DNA from: Onchocerca lupi
Lineage: Eukaryota; Nematoda; Chromadorea; Rhabditida; Onchocercidae
Direction: 5' to 3'
DNA: 64,000 nucleotides
Assembly: GCA_028564675.1 (NCBI GenBank)
Contig: JAOVVO010000203.1
Span: 1-64,000, forward strand
Made by a program: the position numbers and the translations under genes. Positions 1-12,847 of the stretch are shown here, one piece after another. The notes under the pieces were generated by a model. That model saw nothing but the letters and a program-made list of their open reading frames with translations, had not been told where the DNA came from and ran no database searches. How positions within the stretch are numbered: the stretch's first letter is position 1; each line of letters begins with the position of its first letter.

Positions 1-447
1 TATATATATATTTAATATAATACTATACACAATTAATTAAATAAACGAAACGCATATAGAAATGTCAATATCCTAGAACTGTTGAAATTTACAGAAAGAT
101 GTTCTAAGTATCCTGTCCGGATATAATTCTATACCGTATAGGAATAAAATCCTTAGATCAGGTCGCTTAAGCGATTAAATGAAATACTATATCACTCATT
201 TTGAAGATAATGAAAAAAATTTTATTTTGCCACTAAAAATGACGTTAATCTAACATTTTTTTCGTTGTTGCTATATGATAAACTCAGTGTATTAATTAAT
301 AGTTAGATGTATAAATTTATAGAAAAAAGTACTCAATAACATTAATACAATTTTCCCAAATGAGAATGGTTATGAAGAATTCGCAATGATGATTTAATTT
401 GTCTTCAAAAAAATTGATATTCTTAAAATGTTAGTATGCAGAATCAA
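1..447. other. AT-rich flank, no gene seen
   Basis: This stretch is very AT-rich, opens with a short TA run and has no convincing reading frame or RNA. It lies just downstream of the minus-strand gene that ends at 448 and is probably its 3' flank. Confidence 0.5.
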
Positions 448-2191
448 TTATAGAAACGGACCGTAATAGCCTGGAGCAACAGTGATGATGTCTTGTTCAG
501 TGACATTTAACAACTCCCGCTTTTCAGCTTCAAGCTGCTCGACTTGATGCATGTATTCCACAATAGGTTCAGCATTTTCATCATTTTCAATTAACTTCTT
601 TAAATCACCCTCAAAATCACGAAATTTCAAAAAAAAAAAAAAAAATTTTCATAAAGAAGTATTCTCATGTTTCATATTTAAAGTAACTCCGAATTTAATC
701 ACTGAATCAAGAGGAAAACTAATATGTATATCAACTCTACACATTCAAAACTTACAGTATAATATGTTTGACACACTAGTTCGAACAACTTTCGAGTTCT
801 TTCTATTAGAATTTTCTGCTGGATATGATGAGCCATGTTTAACATAATACCAAATTGCAGATCCGGCAATTTTTTCAACATTTCCAAATATTTCATGGTT
901 AACTGAAAATGGACCTATATTAATTTTTTTTTCTAAAACTGTCGTTTAAAGCAATCTAGATAAGATTACTGCTCTCTTCAAGTAAAAGACCAGCTATAAT
1001 TCCTTTAATCCGCTAGCTGATCAAACTAACAACAGTATAGTGTTAATAAAAAAAATTCCTACTCCGAAAGAATTTTAAGTGCTTACATGAATCCGTGTAA
1101 CGTCTCGTCTGTTCCGATAACAATCAAATGCTCGCTCTATACACCACTCATTCTGCAATTATGAACCTGAAGAGTCAGTTTTCAAGAAATTTTTCAAATT
1201 TTCATTAAAATGTATTGTCTTTTTCTTGAGAAAAAAGATCCAAAAATTAGTAACAATTTACTGGAGCCCAAGGAAGCGAGCGTAAATTTCCAATTACCAG
1301 CACGTCTTCTTCAACTTTTTCTTGCGGTGGCGGTTTCAATCTTTCCCTGAAAATAAACGAAAACATAATCAACTTATCGAAGTAAATCAAGAAATATCTG
1401 AACAGCCCTTCAAGGCACTACTTCAACTTACATTACAATAATGTTAAAAAGACCACTAACTTCCGGACTGAAAATTGAATCTTCATAAATCATTTATCAT
1501 CAATAATTCATGAAAGTACCAATGGACATTTCAATATTGAGAGAATTACAGAATACCATGTCAACATCAAATTTAAGAAATTTTGCACCAGATCTACTTC
1601 AAAATCAGAATTCACTAACCATACTGTCTTAATAGTATTCATCTCCGAATCCCAAGCATAATATTCGCGACAAATTTTATTGTATTCATATTGGAATGGT
1701 GCATCAAAGTAATCATTTTCGATAAGGATTGGCAAGCGTGGTCGGAACACATACTTTGACCTTATCTCTCTTTCTTGCTCATTTTCTTCTTTTTTTTCAA
1801 ATCGTAGCATGTCATTAATTGCATAACTTGATTTATATCGGTAGTATTGCTTTACAGCTCTCGAATGCCGAAGCAAAGAATCTGAAAGCAAAATATAACT
1901 AATTTCGTTTAAAGTTCTAGATTCAATTTTAAATCAAGGAATCGCATGATAAAAAATTGATCAGAAAAAACATTAATTTGTGTAGATAAAAATTTTAAGT
2001 TTAAAATTTTCGGATCAATTTATATCAAATAATTCACTTATACTTGCTTTTAAGATACATGCAAAAACTCTATTTACAATTATTTTTATATTTAATAAAG
2101 AAATATCAATAATCGTAAGAAATATACCGAATACTTGAATTTTACTTAATGTCATTTCTGCATCATGAATTAGAATCCAACTTGGACCAAC
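448..2191 (-). CDS. Unrecognised conserved-looking protein, 3' exons
   Basis: I do not recognise this protein. Six minus-strand exons join with consistent phase: 2191-2128, 1881 to about 1622, 1346-1262, 1152-1087, 902-756, and a last exon starting near 613 or 604 and ending at the stop at 448. Introns end in TTTCAG or similar and most donors are GTAAG-like. The product is soluble-looking, rich in Glu, Lys and aromatic residues, with no signal peptide or membrane segment. The second exon holds the motifs YVFRPRLPILIEND and EYYAWDSEMNTIKT, and the C-terminus (EYMHQVEQLEAEKRELL) looks like a short coiled coil. The 5' end is not resolved: upstream of 2191 I found only weak exon candidates, so the model is probably N-terminally incomplete. 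It lies downstream of odr-4 on the same strand, about 1.3 kb away. Confidence 0.6.
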
Positions 2192-2294
2192 CTGAAAAAG
2201 CAGCATAAAACAATTCCAAAAAGCATACTAAATGTTTCTCGATGTTTTGAAAATCATTCAATCCAAGTCCAAAAAATGTTAGTATATGTTTGCT

Positions 2295-2317
2295 TATATA
2301 TATATATATATATATAT
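2295..2317. repeat. (TA)n microsatellite
   Basis: About 11 TA units, just upstream of the first exon I could place for the minus-strand gene ending at 448. Confidence 0.8.
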
Positions 2318-2389
2318 TTACCCAGCATTTCAGCCCAAAATTCAAATTAAATCGAAAAAACTTTACGAATATTTGGGCAGCAGATCAGG

Positions 2390-2661
2390 TAAACTTAGTA
2401 ATAGACACCTGATGCAGTGCTATATTGCAGAGATGAATCTTGAGCTTGATATTCTATTTGTTACTATTACTAAAAAAACATCCCCATAATTTACAGAAAT
2501 AAAATTATATCTCCTATTCAAGCATTAAAATAAAAAACAAAAAAAAAAGATGATCAATATACAAAATAATAAATTAATCATCCAACGGATGAAGTATATA
2601 AAATTGATTAATAACAACTGCATATTAAAAAAAAAATAATTCTTCTTTTTATTCATATTTC

Positions 2662-2694
<33 letters not shown>

Positions 2695-3534
2695 TTTGAA
2701 GCAAGCCAGTGATATTTTATCATCTCATCAAAAATAAGTGAAGAAATTAATCAAAAGATGAAAAGTTTTCCATTTCGGAAAATCGTTAAAACATTTTCCT
2801 AACGAAAAAAAAAACAATATTCAGTATTTATATTTCGTGTTTGATAAAAAAAATTCAATGAACTAGATATGATATGATGGATTAAAACTAAATAGTCAAA
2901 AATAAATTAATAAATAAATAAAGTGAATATTATAGACAAAGCATTACTGGTGATAATAATTCTGAAATAGCCATGTAGCTATGAAATAATCCAAATAATA
3001 AGAATTAAAAATCTTGCTCGGAAGAGCGATTGCCTCTCCATAACATAAAAATTAATCCTATCATTATCTTTAAGATACTCGAAGATAAGCAGTTTCTCCA
3101 GTTTTCTGGAAATCATACCCCTGCTCTACTTATACAACCATAACACCATTAGTAAAATCGCAAAGCAAAAATCGAAAGAAAAATTATTGAAAAAACTTTA
3201 TTCTGGCAAAACGTAAGAATTGTCAAATTCTTCCAGTGAAGCAAGTGACAGTCTTGCCATCAATAGCAAAATCAACCTGAAACTGACATAAAAACCAATA
3301 AATCCCCAATAAGAAAATTCTCAGAAAATAGAAAGAAAAATAAACTTGTTTAATTTCTCAGAAAATAAACAAGTCCAGAATTTCAGAAAATTAACTCTTT
3401 GCTTGGCATGGACTAAAACGAAGTGATAATCAGCCAGCGATAAATTTATAATTGGTCGGACAAAATTGATATATGGAAAATTTTGTAAATAGAAAATGAT
3501 GATTTAAGTTTGGATGACATACTTTATTGAAACA
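2390..3534. other. Intergenic stretch between two minus-strand genes
   Basis: AT-rich with several poly-A tracts (for example 2665-2692). It separates the odr-4 stop from the next gene. It may contain missing 5' exons of that gene, but none could be supported. Confidence 0.4.
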
Positions 3535-6500
3535 TTAAGAAGAAATTGTTTTCATCAAAAGATAAACAACAAAAGACAACAAAGCAATAAGTGCTGCAAT
3601 GAGGAAATAATAATTTGTTGAAGCTGCCCAACCAGTTTTATGTATTGGAGACAACATAACGGAACTTAAGCTCGAAGCTGATGAACTCGATCGTTCCACG
3701 CGGCTAGGCCTATCGTCTTCATTCAACATATTCAACAAATCGTTCCCATCCAAATGGCGTTCGCTATTTATATCAATATCATCTAAATATTTATAACTTA
3801 TTCCACTTTTCTATAACAGATCATTAAATTTCAGTCAAATGACAAAATATTAATAAAAATGCGTAATAGTATAAGAAAAACCATGAAAAAAATTGAAACA
3901 AAACTATTATTAAAGAATTCACTACATATGTTTATAACAACCGCTATAAATATTTCACATAATGTCCGTTGGAAAAAATCATCATATTTGAAAGCTATAA
4001 TTTGCATATATAAAATTTTTCTTTGAATTGATAATTTTAAAAAGAATTTATTTTAAAACTTCGAGATATAATTCATAATAATACTGCCCACTTTCAGAAA
4101 TTTTGAGACTCAAGAATTCCGCAAAAGACTGTTGTGCATCATTCGCCGTATCACTTTCAAAGAGATAATCCGTAAAAACGATTGCCCTTTGACTGGGCAA
4201 AGAAACATAAGCAGCACGAGGTAATTGATGTACCGCTAATCGATCCTTTGGTTCATCTTCAATCACATCTGTGCTTTCGTAATGAAGCTCTGAAATAAAT
4301 ATAACTTTACATACAATATATATATACATACTGCAATCACCAACAGTCTCATCTACTGATGGATTGAAGTGAATAGTTAATCATTATCATTATTAGAAAG
4401 AAATATATCGTAATAATATGCAGGCCATTATGGCAATCTAAAAATCATACAATTTGATAGAGCCCAAATATTCATCAGCCATTAGTTGTTCATGCCAAGA
4501 AAAACAATAACTTACCAGCTCTACTACATAATGATCGTATTATATGTTCTTTAACAGCATCAATTGCTTGACCAACGGTGGCTTTACTGGGTACTGCTGC
4601 TTTTGCAACAATATCCACAATCAAATCAATGGTGCAGAATGAAGATATATTTTGATTATCCAAATCATCTTTCTCATCTAAATTGTATTTAATTGTATTT
4701 TGTTTTTCAAAGCAACATATTTATATCATATGACAGCCTAACATCTTTTTTGATCTGAGACACTATGTATTTATTCGATTGCAGCTGTTTTCTAAGGATA
4801 ACAATAAGTAAATCATACTGCAGCTATATCAATCTGATAAATCAAATTGTAATTTCACAACAATTTTCTATCCTATTTCGTTATTCTTCATAAAATTGTT
4901 AAGATTCCATTTAACTGGTATTAGTAAATGCATGATAAAAAAATATGTTAGCAATAAATACTTGAATCTTTGATCCTTACCAGCATTTAAAAATATTTCA
5001 ATATCAAACATAGTCAGTCCTCGATTTTTTCGTTCACGAGGTCTTAAAAATTCATTTCGTGATCGCGACAAACCATTCACCAATGCTACATCTGTTTTCA
5101 AAAGCTGAAATAAGATTGCTTAATTATTTTAGCTTCCAAACAAATTTTGAAGCTCAAATTTAGTGTCAGAAAATTTTCACTGTCTTTTTTTAAGAATCTA
5201 AAAATTAGAAATTTTGACAAATACAGAATCAAAGATGAAAAAAACATTTACATGTTCGGCCCATTCTTGTAGTGCGCTTGTAAACTGCTTGTGAAAATCC
5301 CAAACGCCATCAGTCAAAGGTTCTGATAATCGAAAACCAGCAGATGACTCCAAGCGTATCCATTCCAACTATAATAAGCAGCATGTATCTAACTGTAATT
5401 CTCTTTACTATACTTCCAAGTAATTACGGTGTGTTACAAAAATATTATACAAGATAAAAAATCTGAATGAAATACCATTAGAAAACTGGCCTAGCTTAAG
5501 AGTAATTAAATATCTTTATAAAGATTTATTATTTTAAACTATTTCTATCTCATTTCTGGTTCATTACCAGCAGTATTACATACACCAATTAAGTGAATTC
5601 TCAAAAAAAAAAAAAAAAAAACCGTAAAAATGGTGAGTAAAAAGTATTCAATCAAAAACCAAATATGAAAACTGCAGATACCTGATTAAAGCTCACTTTA
5701 GTTTGTGAGCCAGCAGCACCTTTCCGACTGCAATCAATATTGCATCCAAACGGCCTTCCTAATGGTGTTTCAACTCCAATTAATGCCTAAAATTTATGCT
5801 TCTAGCGCAAAACATTATCCAAATTCTATATATAATTTTTTTTTCGATATCATTGAAAACTACATCTTACAGTCCAGAAAACGATGCAGAACAAGATTAT
5901 CAAGGCAAAGATAAAACGTAAACTTTATATTAAAAAAACCTAATACGCTGATATCCTTTCCTCCAATCTAAATTTTAGTGTTTCATTCAAAAAAATGCTG
6001 GATGATTGAAATTTTTTCCAAAAATCAAGCGAAATTTCAACAAGAAAAACAGGAACAAACCAAACAATTGTCAACAGGCTTGATGTTTAGAGAACTGAGC
6101 GCACTGTGACGGATCGCTATTTGGGAAAGTGCCCGAACAAGCAAACCACGAATCTGCGCTGATTGCAACGATGATTTTGAATCAGCTAACCACAGCAAAC
6201 CTAAATGAAGATTTAAATTTGACCATATACCATACTTTTTTTTTTTTTCAAATCAAACACATCAAATATCAGCAAATTCAAAATATACACAAATTAAACT
6301 AGTATAAAATTAAAAATTAGTTGATATCTAAATTCAGCAAACTTGATAATTAATATCTAACATTTGCTAAATGCATTAGGCAAAAATACTTACCAACTAT
6401 CATGGTGCCTCCAGGTAAAAATCTTAGAACACGTGATCCAATATCGGCAATCCAATCAGCATCTACTGATTTCGAATAAATATCACCAGTCTAGAAAGCA

Positions 6501-6939
6501 TACTTTTCTTTAAAAATACTCAATTTTTAACTCAACAATAAAATAACAACAGAAAGCATCATCGACAAATCCCTCTTGACTTTTTTTTTTATTTTTGAGA
6601 TTAATTTATAACATGATAACACTGGATTTCATTTTGAAGCAACCAAAGAACAAACAGAGTCAATTAACCACAGTGGGAAAAAGAAACTATTGATAATCGG
6701 TATAACAAGCTCCGCGAATGATAAATTCAGCTGTAGTAGATGTTTAAAAAAAATACCTCATCTTGTATGGTGTCAGGATAAGCGCACATAGCAATATGTG
6801 CCACATGAAAATCCTCATCCATCTTGGAACCAATTAAAAACCCAGCACTTCCAGCAATCCCATATTTTCTTTGCCTGTCACAATGCTCTTGTATATAAGA
6901 ATCCAATAAAGATTCCAAACATTTATCCAGTAGAATCAT
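3535..6939 (-). CDS. odr-4: ODR-4 family ER membrane protein
   Basis: ODR-4 (human ODR4/C1orf27) is an ER tail-anchored protein known to help chemoreceptors fold and traffic and to hold the UFM1 protease UFSP2 (ODR-8 in worms) at the membrane. About ten exons read on minus: 6939-6757, 6490-6394, 6200-~6076, 5922-5871, ~5786-5682, 5368-5252, 5104-4981, 4677-4516, 4289-~4050 and ~3810-3535. Family landmarks appear in order: an N-terminal GIAGSAGFLIGSK stretch, the conserved FLPGGTMIVG motif (human MLPGGLLVLG), YVSLPSQRAIVFTDYLF (human FVPLPGSTVMLCDYKF), and a C-terminal hydrophobic anchor (YYFLIAALIALLSFVVYLL) preceded by a Ser-rich linker. Exon joins 4 to 5 and 9 to 10 are uncertain: the ninth exon reaches a stop at 4048 unless a weak donor is used. 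The start at 6939 is the first Met of the homologous frame; an extra 5' exon is possible. Confidence 0.88.
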
Positions 6940-7900
6940 TATGGTAGTTCTAACAACTATTTATATTTATAGTTGTTATAACTATTTATATTTATCACAT
7001 TTATTGATAAGAACTGTCCAAAAATACCTGCAAAAATATTAAATTGGTGTGCAAGAAAAATGCATGATTACGGAAATGCTTGCAAAGCAATCAGTTTACG
7101 CATGAAATATGTCTGTCCGGCCAGGTATTTCACGTCCTAATCCTCTTGAATTCAGTAAACATTCTCATTATTGCTTTTCTTAATACTTTGCACGGTCACT
7201 GATTTATACCGAATATTAACTGCTTCAGTTAGTCATTGCTGAAATATTTATTCCACAAAATCAATTAAAAACATTCATCGAGGGCAATATATGATAGTTA
7301 ACCATTTTGATGCAAATAGTCACAAAATATGATACAAAATGTTTAAGAGAATGAAGTCACAAAACATTTAAAAGAATGAATAAAGGATATTTGCACGAGT
7401 AATGAACTACTAATTTAAAGATGAATAAGCAAATAAAGAGTACAAAAAAATATATTTACCAGTAGTCGCATAACATTAAAATTTACAAGTTTTGAAATCC
7501 ATTATAATCATAAAAATGAATATAATACATTAGATAAATACAAAATTTTCGAGCTCGCCAAATTAATTTTTACGTGCCCTGTAATTTCGAGAATTAAATA
7601 AAATAACTTTTTACTACTTACACGAAAAAAAAAGAAAAAAGATATTCTCACACAGGAATCAAGCATTATTCCCGCAATTCTGGCGCTACAATTTATCCCA
7701 ATTTTCAAAAAAAGCAATTTGTACATTTCCGAGTAAATGCATCCAAAATTACGATAGCCGTAAAATAGAAACATCCAAAAATAATGGTGGCAGTGTAAAT
7801 AATTTGGTTATGACAAATATCAAAATTACTCAAAATTCAAAAAAAAGAATAAATTTCTGGCGCATAATTAATAATTTAAAAGTTATCGAAATTTTTAAAA
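6940..7900. other. Spacer between rnf-5 and odr-4
   Basis: About 960 bases, AT-rich. A 'tttatatttatagttgttat' type direct repeat sits at about 6959-6995, just upstream of the odr-4 start. No open frame here resembles a protein. Confidence 0.4.
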
Positions 7901-9373
7901 TTACCTTTTTACTGTGCGTCTGCCGAGCATGAATGCAGCAGTCAAGCCAGCAACAACAGCACCGAATTTTAGAAAAATTGGCCAGTCGATGTTTTCAGTC
8001 GGTGATTGTGATTCATAATCATTTTTCTTTAATTACTCTATGTTAACTTTTAAGAACTTATTAATTGAAAGATTCAAAATATCGTAATAAAAAATATGCA
8101 CATATTCATCCACACATAAATATGAGTCACTATGATACAATCTCGAATTTCCAATATTTTTTTTTTCTACGATATAATCTCCAATTCCAATACTTTTTTC
8201 TATATGCGTGATTCTATACTTGGAATTTTAAAATGAGTATAAAATACAAAACTATTATTGGAGTTTTTTTTGAGCATTATGGTGAAATAAATTGAAGATG
8301 AGTTTAATTCATCTGAATAATAATAAAAAATACTAACTTCGCATCTCTGTACAGGAGCTGAAGGTCTTGGATTTTCACAGCGGCTCGCCATCCCTTTACC
8401 ATATATCGGAATAATCTGAAAAAATTAGTTTTTAAAGGAATCGAAACATCTGTAATAAACGTTGAAATCCAATTATATAAGTTCAGCAGTAACTTAGCAG
8501 GAAAATTACCATTTTATTTCTTAAAATAAAAAGAAATTTTGGCGAGATGTTTCAAAATTTGGAAAGTTAAATATATTCCAGGTCAAATTTACAAGAATAT
8601 GGTGACTGCTAAACAAATCTTACGTGATTAAAATGCACATAAAATATACAAAATGACATCAAGATACAGCCACAGTTTAGAGGACTAAAAAACGCATTCC
8701 TCATATTTTCTTATGAAATTAGGTTTTCGTATAATGTACTGCAATAGTTTTTTGATAAACAATCTCAAATTCAACTCCAACTATACATTCATTTCAGCTG
8801 CCAATATCGTCAGATAGTATATTCGAACTGTATCAAGTATTATTAAACATTTCAGCATTACAGTCTTGCATTCAATTATATATTTTATCACATTTATAAA
8901 AGAATATGCAAACATACGCCACCGTCTCGAACACGCCTTTTACAAATGGGACATTGTTTCTCACTATGTGCGTACTTGTTCAACCATTTATCAATACATT
9001 CCCAGCAATAAAAATGGCCACAACTAAGAACAACTGGATTCACAGCTTCTTTATAGCAGATGCAGCATTCGTATCTGAAAATTAAAAGACTGAAAATTCC
9101 ATAAAACAAAAGATTTGAACTTCTATTAAAGTAGTCTTCATAATTTCAAGAATCAAATTACATAAGACAGTAACCAATATCTCCAAGTTTTCAGAAACAC
9201 ATATTTAAATAGAACTTCAAGAATCATCGGATGAAATTGTTTTGGTACGAAACTACACAGGTAAATCTACTAGAATGAAGTTTCAGCGCAATAAGTTACC
9301 TTGAATCGTCCTCATCGACAATGCTACTTTTAGATTCGTTATGCCATTCACGATGTTTTTCAGAAGTAGCCAT
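7901..9373 (-). CDS. rnf-5: RNF5/RNF185-like membrane E3 ubiquitin ligase
   Basis: RNF5/RNF185 are small tail-anchored RING ligases that ubiquitinate misfolded or regulated membrane proteins at the ER and mitochondria. Four minus-strand exons join in phase: 9373-9300, 9074-8918, 8415-8338 and 8026-7901, giving 144 residues. Residues 26-70 form a C3HC4 RING: YECCICYKEA, then CGHFYCWEC, then CPICKRRV. The family signature IIPIYGKG follows directly (human VVPLYGRG). A Pro/Ser linker leads to a C-terminal hydrophobic segment (FLKFGAVVAGLTAAFMLG, about residues 121-138). The length is somewhat below the ~180 of human RNF5. The last codons AAAAAG and TAA could also be read as a strong donor (AAAAAG/GTAATT), so one more short exon is possible. 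The ATG at 9373 follows a TTTTTTTTAAG acceptor that could receive a spliced leader or the exon near 10.0 kb. Confidence 0.93.
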
Positions 9374-9997
9374 CAAAAAACTTAAAAAAAATCAAATTAT
9401 ATTTATTTCTATCGCTTAAAACTAAAACATCAACAAAAATTTAACCATTTATCATAAAATCCTCAAATCACATAGTTATTATTTGAACATAATTAAACCT
9501 CAGTTAAAATGAACAATGAAAGATATAATCTCCCAATAACGATAACTACTGCAAATTTTTGAAAGGAACAAATTATAACCTGAATATCATGAATGCATTT
9601 TCAGTGCTGTTCAGAATTCTGTTTTTTGATAAGTGACATACATATCATTATATTAAAAGTCTTACTCCTAGATTTCAAAATTTCATAGTTAATGTAAAAT
9701 TACATATATGAAAAAGAAAAAAAAAAAATAATGCCAACAAATGATATCGCTCATATGAAATAATGATTGCGAAAAGGTTTTTATTTCATACTTATAAAGT
9801 AAATTAATGCACTGCATAAGAAGAATTTCCTATGTCAAATAATAACAACAATTGATGTTTCTTACTATTTCTTACGAATTATTTTCACAACCAACTAATT
9901 TCTCTTAATTTTCAACCAAATCTTTGACATCTTCTAAAGTAAAAAATAATTTCTCTATACCTATGAATGTTTTATTTCGTTTTAAAAACTTACAATA

Positions 9998-10117
9998 TTA
10001 TTGATGAATTCCTCCAACCTCCAATACCAAGGCACCTTCCTCCAAGTTAACCGTCACATCTCCAATGGGCAATGATATCATTTTGATGAATTTCAGCTTT
10101 TGCAAGAATTGTGTCAT
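9998..10117 (-). CDS. Candidate 39-residue ORF or 5' exon of rnf-5
   Basis: An open frame of 39 codons (starting MTQFLQKLKFIKMISLPIG, ending at a TAA at 10000-9998) has higher GC than its surroundings and looks coding. A good donor (ATT/GTAAGTTTT, GT at 9995-9994) follows the stop by a few bases, and the rnf-5 start lies about 620 bases further along the same strand behind an acceptor. It could be a 5' exon of rnf-5 carrying an upstream ORF, or a separate small gene. No family was recognised. Confidence 0.35.
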   Translation of the reverse strand: MTQFLQKLKFIKMISLPIGDVTVNLEEGALVLEVGGIHQ

Positions 10118-11217
10118 CGTTGCATGCTACGAATTATGAAAAGCTCTGAGAGGAAATTGTCCTTAAGATGAATCAGGGTTTTGTGAGTGCCTTAGAGTTG
10201 TTTCGTTTATTTTAATGATCTAATAATGAAACAGGAAGTTTACTGTTATAATAATTCTTCTTTTACATTTCTTATCGATCGATTTGTATAACTAAATATT
10301 GCCAGATCGGATTAGGTTTTATTTTGTAATTAAATTTCAAAATTTAAATTAATGCTGCATTTAAAAATCTTTCATAGTTTTCATTAAATTTAAAAGATCA
10401 TGTCTCATAAAATTATGATGCAAAAACCATTTGTAAACATTTGGAATTTCTCGTTTCAACAAAAAAAAAGATGGTATTTCTGAATAAAACATCAAGTAAT
10501 TTTCTTTCTGAATAAGAATAATTATCTGGAATACTGTTAAAATGATAATGGAATTAAAATTTTAAGTACTTATAATCGAAGATTTGAAAGTTTTCAGAGA
10601 ATTAGTACTTAATTAAATGTGGATGATATTTAATCAAACGATAAATATTAGTAATTTAAAATGTAACAGAGTAAATAATATGACACGAATGAATACCTCA
10701 ATTTTTTCTCTAAACAAATATATAGGTTATCAATCAAGAGCCTATGAATAAGATCGATGATATTTATTGCGATTACTTGAGAGTGATAATACCAATAATT
10801 TTTGCGAAAAAATTAGAACTTTCTATTTAGGACCATTAAAAGCATTTGATCATTAATATAATTGAAATATTCAGATGTTGAAAGGGCCATAATTTTAAAA
10901 TATCTATGCTATTCAATTATCATATCATTTATTTGAATCAATTTGTCGCAAGCATTTTCATTATGCGTTTAATTTGTTCCGCATCATGATTGCAATTTTA
11001 AAATGTTCTACCAGGTTTCTTTCGGAAATCTGAAATCAACCTGTTAAAAAAAAAAGGAAAAAAAAAAGATTAAATCATATGTGATAAATATGCAATAATA
11101 TAGTGTACATTACATTTGAATCGTACGCTAACTGACAACAAACTTGGAACATTTGTTTTTAATTCCTCTGCAAAATGAGACTGCAAAAGAACGTCTTCTT
11201 GGAAAACAGTCCGCCTA
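10118..11217. other. Intergenic, nothing recognised
   Basis: AT-rich divergent spacer between the minus-strand cluster and tRNA-Gly. No convincing reading frame, repeat or RNA was seen. Confidence 0.5.
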
Positions 11218-11289
11218 TGCGTCAGGGGGGAATCGAACCCCCGTCGATTGCTTGGAAGGCAACCATGCTGACCATTACACCACTGACGC
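11218..11289 (-). tRNA. tRNA-Gly (anticodon UCC)
   Basis: Read on minus, the sequence starts GCGTCAGTGGTGTAATGGT and ends with CTGACGC plus discriminator A. The seven-base acceptor stem (GCGTCAG/CTGACGC) pairs perfectly. The anticodon stem TTGCC/GGCAA encloses a TTCCAAG-type loop with TCC, and the T arm has GGTTCGATTCC. There is no intron. Internal A and B boxes are intact, so the gene is probably functional. Confidence 0.96.
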
Positions 11290-12763
11290 TCCCGTGAATC
11301 TGCAAATTAATTTCATTTTTAGATAATCATTTTCGAAAAATTGAATTTTTGAAAAAATAGCTAACATAATCATCATCAAAGCAATATTCAAGCATATTTA
11401 AAACTACAGGTTTCTTTTATACATATTTTCACAATAAATTTTCATTTATGCGAAAATTAAAATCAATAATTACCACAAAACAAGTTGAATTCTGTATATT
11501 CAGAGAGACAAGTTGCGTGAATCTTTGCCCACGTATAATTTACATGTAGCCATTGATTTTTCCGTAAATTACCTCGAATGGTGAAAGGTTTCTTGCGTGC
11601 ATCACGTAGAAACAACTTTCCAGAGATATCTTTTCATTGACGTCTCCTTTGCGTATCCATCATGCTTTTCCGGATTACGTCTACATTTTATAAGCTGAGC
11701 TATATCAATCGAATTCAATCATTTTATATCATATTTTTTCCATTTCCTAGAATAATCAGAAATTATTGATTTCTCGATACAGTGATTTGGTGATTATTTC
11801 TCATGATTACTTTTCAACTATGTTTGATACATCTATATACATGTATTAATCGAATTGAAGCATTTATACTAAAATAAATTCCAAAATTATTATCAATTAT
11901 GAATATCGTTATTAAATATTTGATTAAGAATTAATTCGAAAGAGTGGAAACAATAATTTGAAAATTAATATTACTTCTATTATTCCTTGTCCCACTTTTT
12001 TTTTTACAACAAATGAAATGAACTTTAAGGGAAAAAATTGAGAAATTAATTTTCCTGAAATAATTCGGAATTCATTAAAGCATGAATATAACTCTTTCCT
12101 GTCATTATATCATCATTTTTTCTTGCGTCAAATAGTATGCTATTATTTTATTATCATAATGTTTAATCAGAAAATATTGATTGTTTCGAAATTAAAGAGA
12201 GAATTTTATTGCGTAATTTTTCCATTTCTAGTTGAAGGCAAAAAAATTCCATGAATATTTGGTCTTTTTAATGTAAAAATTAATTTCTCACTTTTCTTTC
12301 TTCATAAAAATCGAAAAAAAAAATTTTTATTTCGCAATTTATGCCATACATGATTAATGATACAATAATGATAAACTAGTAAAATAGCATCATATTGAAT
12401 TTCCAGCTAACTTTTATCAATAAATAATCAATAAGTGATAAATGAAGAAGAGTTATTCGTCATTGAATCCCACAAGAAAGTTTCAGAAATATATTTTATA
12501 AAAGTAATATTTTGAAAAGTCATGTAGGCTAAAAATTTAGTAAAAGCATTGGCGAAACAATCACTTCAAAGCATAATTTTCATCATTTCTGTAAAGCATG
12601 CAGTATTTGCCTGGACAATAGTAAATCATATAATTTAACGGATTGATGAAAGTAAAATTGCATGACCTTTGACCGACGAAATTATACAACAATTGGACTT
12701 TTATCAGTTTTATCAGTACGGTGCTGATAATTTCTCTAGAAAAATCCTAGAAGGGAAGGCGGA
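11290..12763. other. Intergenic spacer between two tRNA genes
   Basis: A GC-richer patch lies at about 11510-11690 (for example around 11565-11660), but I could not resolve a reading frame or known repeat there. The rest is AT-rich and unremarkable. Confidence 0.4.
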
Positions 12764-12847
12764 GCAGCGATGGCCGAGTGGTTAAGGCGTTGGACTTAAG
12801 ATCCAATGGACGCTAAGTCCTCGTGGGTTCAAACCCCACTCGCTGCA
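12764..12847 (+). tRNA. tRNA-Leu (anticodon UAA)
   Basis: The gene begins GCAGCGATGGCCGAGTGG, with the class II D arm typical of Leu, and ends in CTCGCTGC plus discriminator A. The acceptor stem GCAGCGA/TCGCTGC pairs perfectly. The anticodon stem TTGGA/TCCAA encloses CTTAAGA, giving TAA. A long variable arm (GGACGCTAAGTCC region) confirms class II. No intron is present. Confidence 0.96.
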
